64,000 bases of DNA from Climacium dendroides (Eukaryota > Streptophyta > Bryopsida > Hypnales > Climaciaceae): NCBI GenBank assembly GCA_950106755.1, contig OX467082.1:15562001-15626000 (forward strand), given 5' to 3'. The notes under the pieces were generated by a model. That model did not search any database. It had not been told where the DNA came from and saw nothing but the letters and a program-made list of their open reading frames with translations. The translations under genes were made by a program, and so were the position numbers. Shown here piece by piece: positions 50,830 through 61,514 of this stretch. Position 1 is the stretch's first letter. Every line of letters begins with the position of its first letter.

Positions 50830-51240
50830 TTCTCGGATTTTGATTTACGCGCAACCTAACCTAAAGGCAGACATGACGTAGCTTGCAGGTTCTTGTTCAA
50901 AATGTCAATGAGGACAATACACAAAGCCATTTTATCACCAAGAAGAGCCAAAACAGCCCTAACTTCGCCACGACACAAATTCTCACAAACAACTCTAAAA
51001 ATCCGCAAACACGATCAACTCTGCAATAAACAAAAGCAAAAAGAATACTTCCAAACCACAAATAGCTACACATCACTATTGCAAAACAACCACAGCAGAT
51101 AACCTGCACTTAAGAGATTTTAAAATGGAACTCAGGCACGCTTAAGAGACAATGATGTATCAGGCAATGTATAGACAGACAAAATACATAGATACATACA
51201 TGCAAGATATATTAGAATATGCCTCTAGTGTTTTTAACGC
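50830..51240. other. 5' flank of the Crypton-like relic
   Basis: No gene recognised. It contains overlapping open stretches on both strands at 50893-51109, which are rich in Cys and Phe or in Lys and Asn depending on the strand, typical of chance openness. Confidence 0.35.
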
Positions 51241-51356
51241 TAATGAATGGGTTGCCAAGGCAGATTCCACCTTGTACATAGTCATAGGGCTTGCCCTATG
51301 AGCTTGCCCCACGACCACTTACAGGATGGAATCCACCTTGGCAATCCATTCACTAA
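51241..51356. mobile_element. Foldback (MITE-like) element
   Basis: The arms are inverted: TAATGAATGGGTTGCCAAGG on the left and TTAGTGAATGGATTGCCAAG on the opposite strand on the right, both followed by GATTCCA. The centre holds its own palindrome, CATAGGGCTTGCCCTATG. Confidence 0.7.
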
Positions 51357-52111
51357 TACAAAGGGACAATCTCTCATAGCCAAGGCAATGTAAGGAATTA
51401 AAGTGAACAAGCATACTTCTTGTAGTACCTCCAATTCTAGTGTAGGACATTAATAGATGTTTAAAACTAAGCATATACCTCTTTTACCTCTTGCTCTTAC
51501 CTTATGAATGCAATTCCAAATGACAAGCTAAGGCTTTGCATACCCAAAGACATCCACAAACTTTACAGCTTTGCTGACCTATTTGTCTACAATTTCAATC
51601 TCTACTCGAGGGGCAGTGAGCAGTAGCAGTTGAAAACTACGTGCAAACAAATGATAGGGTGCCTAAAAAACATTTCAAATAAAAATTATAATTTTTTTTT
51701 ATACTATAGGGTACAAAAGTGCCATGACATGTCTTCAAACTACTATAGGGTATAGAAAATTGGTTCAATTAGGGAAAAATTAGACCTAGGATACCCCCCT
51801 TTTAATTCTTTTTTTGGGCCCAAAGTATTAAATGTTGTTGCTTTGTGAGTGGCATATTCAAAGTGTTCAATAATTTTTTAGACTTTACTAATTTCTACAA
51901 TAGACATTGGTTGACTTTAGGTGGCTATCATTTAATTTTGAAAATTGGCGGCTCTTATTCTAGGCCCTTTATTTGTCGTTTTGTCCATTCAGGGTTCAAG
52001 GTCCACTCTGGGGTCTAGGGATCACCTAGTTTGTCTTTTCCACTGTCTTCAGTTTAGGGCTGTTATTCTATGTTTTCAAATTGAAAGTGTTAATTTATAG
52101 TTGTGAAAAAG
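51357..52111. other. AT-rich DNA, no gene
   Basis: No recognised features apart from short AT-rich runs. Confidence 0.35.
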
Positions 52112-52509
52112 ATGGCATTAAGTTTCAAGACGAAGTTAGTTTTCCTCGTAGATGACAACACGCATCTAGAGCTCCTTAATCCATTTTTATGTCAAGCTAG
52201 CGACACTTATGTTGAATTGTAGTTGCGTCTAGAGAAGGGCGGGTGCATTAATTGGCCGTTTGAGTTATGGGACTTTGAGAGTCAATGTTGCATCCGGAAG
52301 AAGTTTGAGGTCATAAATCCTATTATGAAACGCATTTACGTGATCCCTCTAGTGGAGGAAGATGCGGGAGGACCTTGAAAGCAATGTTGTAGGAGATTCG
52401 TGGCAAAATTGGGAGCAATGACTTCATGGCGCCTCTTGACTTGGAGTTCCCCGATGCGCAGGAGTTGGAAGCTGCTATTGCCCTAATGTTATAAGAGGTA
52501 GGTGAATAG
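52112..52509 (+). pseudogene. Decayed ORF, unidentified, transposon-like setting
   Basis: From the ATG at 52112 the frame reads MALSFKTKLVFLVDDNTHLE, then a TAG at 52220-52222, then LRLEKGGCINWPFELWDFES and MKRIYVIPLVEE. After a frame change near 52375 it continues through a TAG, then PLDLEFPDAQELEAAIALML, a TAA, and a final TAG at 52507-52509. The composition is that of a real protein and is GC-richer than the flanks. I do not recognise a domain. Its style (short ORF, many stops) fits a dead transposon gene. Confidence 0.4.
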
Positions 52510-53513
52510 AAGGGAAATCTCTCGTTGTACCTCACGAGCAAGGGAAAGGGATATGGTCTTCATGTTTTCTATATATGAGCATGCTCTTTTATTGCTATCT
52601 CGTTCGTGGGCGTTGTAGAAGGACTTAGATGAGAGATTCAGGTGTACACCTTTGGTAGAGTTTTCTATTGTTGAATTACGAACCCTCTGCTACACTTTAT
52701 AAAATGGGTGGGGTTGTTTAGGTATTGAGGTTTTTGGTAGAATGAAACTGTAGCCCTACAGCCATAACTGGATTATACTGTCCCATCGAGCTCCGTGACG
52801 TTGTTGTATAAATTCTCAGATGGTATTGAATTTCACCTCCCTCTCTTTTGTATGTGCTTTCGCTTTAGTTCTCTTCAAATTTGTGCATGATGTACTATAT
52901 ATTGCCCATGTGTGTGTTTGCATGTTCATGTTCTTCTTGGCCATTTCCATTGATCCAAGTGTGTGTATTTGCTACAATGTAGGTGCAAAGTTGTAGGGGA
53001 CTGTTTGAATCACAGAAATGCATTTCTCCTTGCATTTCCCTCTCATGTGGAAGACTGCGATTGTTTTCTGGTTTTCCCATCAATTACAATACTCCATGTT
53101 TGAGTTTAGGTGTATAAGCTCAGTTTTGTTTGTGTCTCCATAACTAAATATGATATGCACATTTTTTTCACTCATTGTGTTTGTAAACACGATGAGGACA
53201 ATATATTTCATACTATTATTGTATACTACCATTTCATACTCCCATGACTGTGCAAAAATATTTCTTACATTCTATTTCATACTATGATTTCATACTACTA
53301 CGATAGTGCAAAAATAATTCTTACATATTATTGTACATACTGTAAAGACATGTACATTGAACCAAACAATGTAGATTAAAGTAAAGTTGATATCAAAAAG
53401 TGATCTCTATATCCTAAATATTAATTATATAAAAAAGGACCTAAACCTAAAGTTCAATTGATAGCATTCAATAATATGATACTTTCTTAGTAAACGAGTG
53501 CTTGGGGGTGCAC
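52510..53513. other. AT-rich DNA with a short tandem repeat
   Basis: About 53220-53335 is an imperfect two-copy repeat of about 66 bp (TTTCATACT with TACTAC, then GTGCAAAAATA, then TTCTTACAT). Nothing else is recognised. Confidence 0.45.
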
Positions 53514-54047
53514 TCCTCCTTTTTTTGATGTTAGTATGCGAACAAAACTTCGGACACCCTATATACTTTTTGAATTTTAAATAAAATTAAATGAAAAGCA
53601 TATAAATAGATTTTCCTACTTTGAAAGTTTATGTTTTGAATTATTGATATTTTTATTTGTTAATAATAATTAGTTACAAATTTTTGAAGTAAAAAGATAA
53701 ACTATAGAACTGAAAAATAACTTTCACACCCCTATATTATATAAGAAAAAATTGTCTAAAAAATGAACAAAAAAATCCTAAAAATAACTCTGTATTGAAA
53801 GCTTATTTTGACTTGAATATTGATGCTATGGTCATCTAAATGTGTTCTCTAAAAATATTTGAGTTAAAAAAACATGTCATTTTAGTGCATTTTTAACCTC
53901 TTTTAGAAATCATTCCATATTTTATTTGAGTTTGAAATTTTGGGAGTAGAATCCTATAGTCATTAATAAAAAATGCTCAAAATTTGAAGTTAAAATTATA
54001 GTTTATTAGAAACCACTTGTTCGCAACTAAGAACTAAGTGCACCCCC
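53514..54047 (-). repeat. Dispersed repeat family R1, copy C (inverted)
   Basis: Inverse orientation of copies A and B and the most complete copy. Both ends read GGGGGTGCACT on opposite strands (53514 and 54047), giving an 11-bp terminal inverted repeat. I could not find a convincing target duplication. Confidence 0.88.
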
Positions 54048-55230
54048 TGAAATGAGTGTCATTGACAATTTTTATGGAAGATACAATAGTGGTATGGACT
54101 ACACTTTTTTGTTAAGTTCTAGTTGTTAATTAGTGGGGGAAAAAAAAGAAAGTTTGAAAGAAATTTAATGTGGGACAAAAATTGTAGTAGAATTTTTTTT
54201 TAAATCTAAATTTCCATATCATTTATTCATATCAATTTAGAATTATAAGTAATGTAAGCCCCTTCTCTAATAATCCAAAGTAGGAAATTATATAATGATA
54301 GCGTGTTTTAAAAAATAATAATAATACCCCCTTAAAAAATACTTGGTATTCGCACCTATCCTCTTATTTTTTGTACACACTGACACCCCCCGAGAATCTC
54401 CAAAAGTCTACAACAAATCAACAACATTTTTTTCACATTGTAAACTAAGAAATCAATGCAAAATCTATAAAATTTCTATTTAGAGTAAAAAAGTCTTAAA
54501 GAAAATTGCATTGTGTATTTGTAAGGTAGGTTTCCATAATTTTTTAGATTTTTATTTCTCAAAATATAATTATTATAAATTTTTTAACTAAAGATTCTAT
54601 TCCACTAAAACTTGTCATATAGACCTTTCTATTTTTTACCAAGGTGGTTGCAATATTGAGAGTCTTGTAGCCAATCAGAATGTGCCAAAACTCATTACAA
54701 AAAATTTGAGCCCTGTAGAAGTCTGTTAAGAAGATTTGTTGACCGTCATTAGTGGTTTTTAGAAGTGCACTATTCTCTTGTTCCCACTCAATTTGATGGA
54801 CGGGCAATGCATGATCGGGCTCAAGAATGGACCGTCTACATGAGATCACAAATTCTACTGACCCCACAAGTCCAAAATTCCTAAACAATATTGACAACAA
54901 TTGATTTACTTCTACACATAACATTCAATAGCAATAAGAATTGTCTTCCCTTAGACAAAATGATGTGGAATATTTCACAACATTTCATCCCGAGATGATA
55001 TGGTGTGAAATATTCTACACTCATTGAAACTAATGCTTTAGTTTCCTCATTGTGAGTTGAACACCTTTTATGATTTGTGGACCAAGAGTGAGAAGACAAA
55101 TCTTTATATACATATGGGGTGGTAGGAGGTAAAGCAAACAATGTGGGATAAATAAATTAAAGTTAGTAGGAGCTCAATCGCTCATAATAAAGTCAAATTA
55201 AAGCAAGAATTATATTTAAAGTAAAATTTC
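54048..55230. other. AT-rich DNA, contains R2 copy 2
   Basis: 54601-54690 repeats the sequence at 35395-35485. The minus-strand frames at 54559-55141 are open by chance or are remnants; no domain is recognised. Confidence 0.35.
54601..54690 (+). repeat. Dispersed repeat R2, copy 2
   Basis: Shares ATAGACCTTTCTATTT, TGGTTGCAATATTGA and AGCCAATCA with 35395-35485. Confidence 0.6.
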
Positions 55231-55550
55231 AGGCCTCATTTACTCATAGTAAAATAAAAAATTTCAAAAAACTTTAGACTAAAAAAAATTGGGAAATCTA
55301 TATAAATTTCATCTCTAAAAATCCGTTTCATATTTCAAGACTCCAATCAAAAGTTATGGACATTTCAAAGAGGGGTTGGAAGGGACCTTTTACATCTTGA
55401 AACATCCTCTTTAAATTTTGTCCATAACTTTTGATTGAAGGCTTGAAATATAAAACGGATTTTCGGAGATGAAATTTAAATAGATTTTCCAACTTTTTTT
55501 AGTCCGAATTTTTTTGAAAAAAGTTTTTCTATTATGACTAAATGAGGTCT
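55231..55550. mobile_element. Long foldback element, arms about 130 bp
   Basis: The left arm has GGCCTCATTTACTCATA, AAATCTATATAAATTTCATC and CAATCAAAAGTTATGGACA. The right arm carries the same words inverted (GACTAAATGAGGTC, TCCATAACTTTTGATTG). The outer flanks share TAAAATT, which may be part of a target duplication. There is no ORF. Confidence 0.75.
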
Positions 55551-56672
55551 AAAATTCTACATAATCATAATTTTGACATTTTGACAATAAGCAGTTTAGC
55601 ACTCATTTTCAAATTATCCCATATCCTTTGAGGTTTTATGGTAAAAACTCAATTTCAATATAAAAATGACATCTCCAACCTTCACTCCCTCAAATGTTTC
55701 CTACTCAATTCTTTCATAGATCTACCAAAAAAAATTTTGGGATGGGTTAAATGACATTGGGATTTTGATTCAAAGGATTCTTATAGTGTTTGGCATATCA
55801 TCTTAATGTATCTTTGAATATTTGGTTGGTTGGTCTGAGATTTAGAAGGAAAAAAATAAGTGTAAAGCATATGTCTAGTGCCATAGTCTTGGCACGTGGG
55901 GAATTAAAGAAGCATAGTTTTGGGATTTTCCAAAGTTGTGTTGGCACTAGTAGTGCCAACTTAGACATTGGATGGGCAATCAACGGGATGGCACTCTAAA
56001 TCATTCCACCCCCCCAACTGGCAGCCCTCCCATGGCCTCATTTTTTTCCTAACGTACATTGGGAACTGTGCTATAATTTATCAATGTTAATCACCTCCTA
56101 CACAAAATTACACCATCGTAAACCACTGCCAACAAACCTCCCGCAAAATCGGTAGGCAAGTCATTTAGCACAATCCCATGATTATGCGGGTTTCTATGCG
56201 TAATCGTGGATTATGCACTCTTCATCCACAAATTTCATCTCAAACCCATTCTTCATTCAATTGTGGTTTCTTGGTCGTAGTTTACATCGACCAATGCCTC
56301 TCCTCGTTGTGCATTTCGGGAGAAAAAAGCACCTTCTCATTGGTTGGGCTCCGCCCTCCTCGTTGGCCCTTATTTTTCCAAAATGCCCTCCTCCTCAGAC
56401 ATTGCTCTATACCTAAGTGTCAAAATGGAAGAATGGGTTGCCTTCCATACTGATCCCACCGATCATCAGTGGAAGCCAACTCCACATGTAAGCCGGCTCT
56501 TAGTAACGTACTGTACAGTACTGTACATTGTGATCAGCAGTCGAAAGGAAGTAGTAATTTGCAGCAGTCTCTCTCCGCCCTCATCACACTTTGCGACTTG
56601 ACTGTGCTGTGAGTGCGCTCCCGCCCCCTTTTCCGTCCACTCTCCTCGATTTTGCAGCAAGCCGGCGTGGCT
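55551..56672. other. MSRB upstream region
   Basis: AT-rich to about 55980, then of mixed composition. About 56280-56672 is richer in C and probably holds the MSRB promoter and 5' leader. A small direct repeat, GTACTGTACAGTACTGTACA, lies at 56508-56527. No other gene is recognised. Confidence 0.4.
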
Positions 56673-59600
56673 ATGGCTTCGGCCGATGGAGCTCCCACCA
56701 CCAAAGTGCACAAGAGCGACGCCGAGTGGCAAGCCGTGCTCAGCCGCGAGCAATTCCGCATCCTGCGCCAGAAAGGGACTGAGTACGTCTCTTCTTTAAT
56801 TCTCTCACTCGCTCTCTTGTGCTTCCTCTCTTTGACGGTTGTTGGACGCGCTCCAGATGGGAAAGATGTTCCGCGTTGTAGGCTCTTCTAAGACGTTGCC
56901 GGCATCACTTGTGATTCTCGCTTTGTTTGAATGAGAGCTTGCGTTTTTTCGTTTGACCTTTGAAGCGATGGTGCTTGTAGTTTAGGGTGGAGTATGACGG
57001 TTCTTGTTTATTCTTCACTGGATTGGGCAAAGGATGTCTGTGTAGGAAATGGTACTCGATTGGTGTCCTGTAGACGAGCCTATCAGTTTCGAGTCTTTGA
57101 GTATTTCCTCATCTTCATTTTATTTGAAGAAATGCACAGAGCTGAATGCATAGAGATATGAATGCACATAGCTGAAGAGATACTATGCACACATGGACGT
57201 AGTTGAAGAGAGTTTTATTTTTTTGTAGTGTGTAAATGATTATAAGAAGAGGTTTGTACAATTTAGTAGGCTATCCTATAGTATAATGACCTAAGTAACT
57301 ATCATAAGTTACTAAGGTGATCACAACAAGTCACTTTTGTGTTTTCAATTCACACCTTTGAAAATTGGAAGGGGCTTTTTGAAGGCCTAATCTTTTGAGA
57401 GTTTGCTACGGTAGTGCATTAACTTCTAAATGACTAATGTGGCTAGAAGTGGCCACTTTTATTTCTATTGATATAGGAGTTGAGCTAAATCGATTAAGAA
57501 GTTTCAAAGAAGGCATAAATTGCACTAATATAAAGAATAAATTATATCCTATATATTAAAAGGTACATGTTTTGCAAGTTGTTAGAATTTAATATCAACT
57601 TGCATAGTATAATTTCTATGTTTAGATAGATTGGGGTTTGTTGCTTGATCCAAAAGTACTTTATGAATGATGAAATAGTTCTTGTGTGAACTATGGATAG
57701 ATTTCACCCAATTTTTGTATGAAGATTTGGTGTATCACATCATTGAATTAAGTTCCAAGTCCCTTCAATCTTGAGAAGACATGCCATGACTATGAAGGCA
57801 ATCTTTAAGATCTTTTAGTTTGTATCCTCCATTTTGCTACTATATATGAATGAATTATTTTTATTTTTATTTTTATAGAGAAATTCGCGTATATGCTATA
57901 AGTCATAAAATTCTCAATTTTTTTTGGGTGAAGATTTGAAGTTACTGTGAATTTTAAAAGATAAAGCAAAGAAAATTCATATCAAATACAAAACATGTTG
58001 AAAAAATCTTAAATTTGCAATATGAGTGTATTTACTATGTTAAACATCATAGGGTAAACCAAATTCTTGTGTATTTCTATATTTAGGAAATGATATAGGT
58101 TCTAAACTTCAAATTGCAATCAAGTTATTGGTTCATAAATCAAATCATTTTTAATGCCTAAATCTTTTTAGACTTTTTGCACTTTTTTACAGATATCATT
58201 GAACAAATATATTATTTTCCTCAATTTCCTTCAAATTGGTCATGAAAACAAGTTGATATTTAAAGAACAAAGTATCACTTTGAACTATAAAAATGTTTTT
58301 ACAACTTTGCTAACCTCTAAATGCTCCAAAGTTTGTTTCAAGCAATGTTTTGTCCAAACAAAATCTGCCATTATTTTGTTTTAGGCATGTTTTGCATTGG
58401 TATTACAAGGTTATGTGATTTTCTTGGGATTGTTTTCTAGACTTGATTTCAACCTTCAAAATGGTGTTTTTTGCATTTGAACAAACCTAACAAAATGAAG
58501 TGTAAGAATCTAGTTACTTCTCCACTTTAAAACTTCAAATTTTTTTTTAAAAGGTTATTTTGTTGTAATTTGAAGTATTGATCCTATTATTGTATTTGAA
58601 TATAGAATGACATGAAAATTTGGTTTACATATTGATGGTGAGAGTTTTAGAGTTAGTAAGCATTCTTTTAATTTGATATGAGTTTCTTTATATTTCCTTC
58701 AAGAATTCTTAGTAATTTCAAATCTTCACAAAAAAGATTGAAAGATATTGAAGTTTTTTTTCATGGTCATATGCTATGTCCCTTAAGGGTGAAATCCTAC
58801 ATGCCTAAGACTAAATGTTATTTCTGCATTGCAATATTTCCAAGAAGGCATACCAACAGCCGTGAAACTATCTTTGTTGGTTGTTTCTGTTTGACCTTCA
58901 CATCGAGTCAATGTGATGTGCTTTGTAATTTATGATGTGTATCGAGGTTCCTTGTTTGCACTTCACGGGGTTTGGGAAAGGTTTGAAGGCTGTGTTTGAA
59001 ATGGCTTTGTTTAATCTTGGCATTGGGGATTTCTTTTCACATCGCAGATCGTTTTTTTGCAAACTGGACAGGTTCATGAACAAGGGAGTAAGTAATTTGG
59101 TAGTAGCTTAGCTTAGAGAGCATTAAGTGGCTGCAAAAACCATCTAAAGGATTTGTTGGGTTGGGTTTGCTGGGCTTGCTGACCGGTATATTTATGAAGT
59201 GCTGCTCAGGATTCACCCACTATATTTCAAGGGGCCGGATGGCATCGCCTGGAGCACTCGTGCAATTTGTTCCACATTCTTTGAGTTTAGACCGGATTCT
59301 TCGTTATGGCGACCGATTCTGTGCTTCCTTCTGGTTGGAGGCAATTTGCCTTGCAGCGTTACTCATCGTTTTGAACATTGCGCAGGTACCCTAATACTGG
59401 TGAGTACAACAAGACCAAAGACGATGGAGTGTATGGATGTGCAGGCTGTGGAACAGCTCTTTATAAGTCGACCACAAAGTTCGACTCGGGCTGTGGATGG
59501 CCCGCATTCTTTGAGGGGATCCCTGGTGCCATCAATGAAACTGTATGTACATATGCGTGTCCTTGCCATTTGAGTTTGAACTTCCTTTTCCTTTTAACCT

Positions 59601-59919
59601 TTGGATGGCTTTGTAATACCTGATGTTGCAGGGGTTTGGATTTCTGTGTAATAACACATGATTGACATACTTAGTCACTAGCAGTGGATTTTGTGAATTT
59701 GCCTTAGAGTAATGAAAAGCTAACCCAAAACATAGTGGATAATGGATTGGTGGTATGCCTCAGCGTGATGCGGATGGTCGTCGTGTAGAAATTACATGCT
59801 CAGCCTGTGGAGGTCACTTGGGCCACGTCTTCAAGGGCGAGGGTTATAATACTCCCACTGATGCAAGGCATTGTGTCAACAGCGTCTCTTTGAAGTTCAC
59901 ACCAGCAAATACATCCTAG
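56673..59919 (+). CDS. MSRB: Peptide-methionine (R)-S-oxide reductase, MsrB, cytosolic type
   Basis: Exons: 56673-56782, 59386-59542, 59764-59919; 423 nt, 140 aa plus TAG. The whole protein is one MsrB domain. [23 protein letters not shown] opens it in two overlapping motifs ([17 protein letters not shown]). Zinc-binding CxxC pairs are Cys55/Cys58 (GCAGCG) and Cys101/Cys104 (CSACGG). Cys73 in SGCGWPAFF may act as resolving Cys, and Cys126 in RHCVNS is the catalytic position. It reduces the R form of methionine sulfoxide in proteins using thioredoxin. The short N-terminus, [11 protein letters not shown], lacks a transit peptide, so it should be cytosolic or nuclear. No upstream ATG is in frame; a TGA lies at 56610-56612. 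Intron 1 is 2603 bp and AT-rich. Confidence 0.96.
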
Positions 59920-60397
59920 AATGTGGAGCAGGTTCCTTACCTTTGTTGGAAAGTACTCTTTGCTTTTATTTTGTTTGAGAGTGGGCATAGTGTTGCGGAG
60001 GATTTCAGTCAAGGAAAATAGGGCTGACTGACGTTCTGTATAACATTGTTAATCTTGTTTCAACTTTTAACCTCCGTCATGATGGAGGATGTACAAACTT
60101 TGGTCATAATTGTTGATCATCTGCTGTTGAATTCTATGTTCAATTTAATCTGGTATGTTAGCTTGAATTACGTTCATTGCACATTTGAGTAACTCAGTGT
60201 GTTTTTATGGGGAGTCTGCTTAAATTGTTGCTTCTCATTCATTTCACTTATTCAACCAACACGTGATCTGTATTTTCATGGTCTGTATTGTACATTTTGC
60301 AACTGAATTGAACGAATTTTTTTCGTCTAAATTCAGAGGAGAAATCAGCTAACCTTGTGTCCACCATAGCCTTATCCAACATGTCTTATCTACATTA

Positions 60398-60945
60398 TAC
60401 AAATTTCAAATTCTTTTTGGAAATTTGATGAAATTAATGTGACAATTTAAACTTTGAGTCAATACACATCATGCCACTGAGTTTGTAATTGTAGAGCAAC
60501 ACCAAAATTTGATGAAATTAATGTGAAAGCCCTTGGCGGAAATATTTTTGAGTTCTTTTTAGTATTTCACTTTTCTATTTGTATCTTTTTGTTGGACAGC
60601 AAACACAACAGCGCCAGCAACAAAATCAGGGCCACGAGCAGTTAAGTAAAAATCACATTAAGAGGCGGTACACCTCTCAAACAAAAAAACCCATCTTTGG
60701 TAGAGTCATTATCATGGCATTTTGACAAAAAAGGGGGAAATTTTCATCTCAAATACAATTACTATAAATGAAAAATTCACCATAGGTATATCTCATGGTG
60801 TAGAATATTGTGGTGTAAACTAAATTTTGGTATTGCTCTACAATTACAAACTTAGTGGAATGACATGTATTGACTCAAAGTTCAAATGGTGATAAAATAT
60901 CAAATTATGGGAATTTTTCAAAATTTTCAAATTAGAATAGAAACT
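60398..60945. mobile_element. Foldback element with long arms and a 300-bp loop
   Basis: The left arm (about 60398-60518) and right arm (about 60820-60945) are inverted copies sharing CTTTGAGTCAATACA, GTTTGTAATTGTAGAGCAA and ACCAAAATTT. It sits 0.5 kb beyond the MSRB stop. The loop carries TTAAGAGGCGGTACACC and no ORF. Confidence 0.7.
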
Positions 60946-61285
60946 AAACCCAATGAGCTTCATTTCATTAGTTTGGATTGAATTTTTTTTTTTTTAATTT
61001 TAAGCTAAAATTTTGATTAAGAGGTAAGTAACAAAGTTAATTAGGTAGGAAAATTCAAAAATTTTAGTGACCCAAAATTTTCAATTCTCAAATCTTTGAT
61101 TTAAAAAAAAAAGAAAAGATTGATTGATTAAGAAGATGGAGACAACTTAAATATTTATCCAAATGTCAATTTTAGGACATCTACTAATAAAACCTTGAAC
61201 CTTTGTACCTTTGTATTTTATATCTAAAAAGCAGGTGAATCAATGAATTTATGGTAAAGTCAACCTCTTTTTGTATACCAGTGGA

Positions 61286-61514
61286 TTAACCCTTAAAGGA
61301 CAGATTGGTGATGGTGGAAATCATCCTTTAGGATACCTTGTGAATCTTTGGCATAAAAAATGCAAAGCACTCATTTGAAGTCAAACTAGTATAGAAGAAT
61401 CCTCCCCTTTGGACAACAAAATCTAAGGATGAATAGTTGCAAGTTTGTCCTACATAGAAGGATTCTCTGTCATTCATCAACAAAAAAAAAGCCGTGGCAT
61501 CCTTAAAGGGTTAA
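61286..61514. mobile_element. piggyBac-like MITE at TTAA
   Basis: Flanked by TTAA at 61286-61289 and 61511-61514. The terminal inverted repeats begin CCCTTAAAGGACA on the left and CCCTTTAAGGATG on the right (opposite strand). The internal arms pair only in part (GATGATT or GGATTCT words). The ends resemble those at 40177-40327. Confidence 0.7.

Noticed and set aside
56613..56672. N-terminal extension of MSRB resembling a targeting peptide
   Set aside because: There is no ATG in it, and a stop lies just before it.
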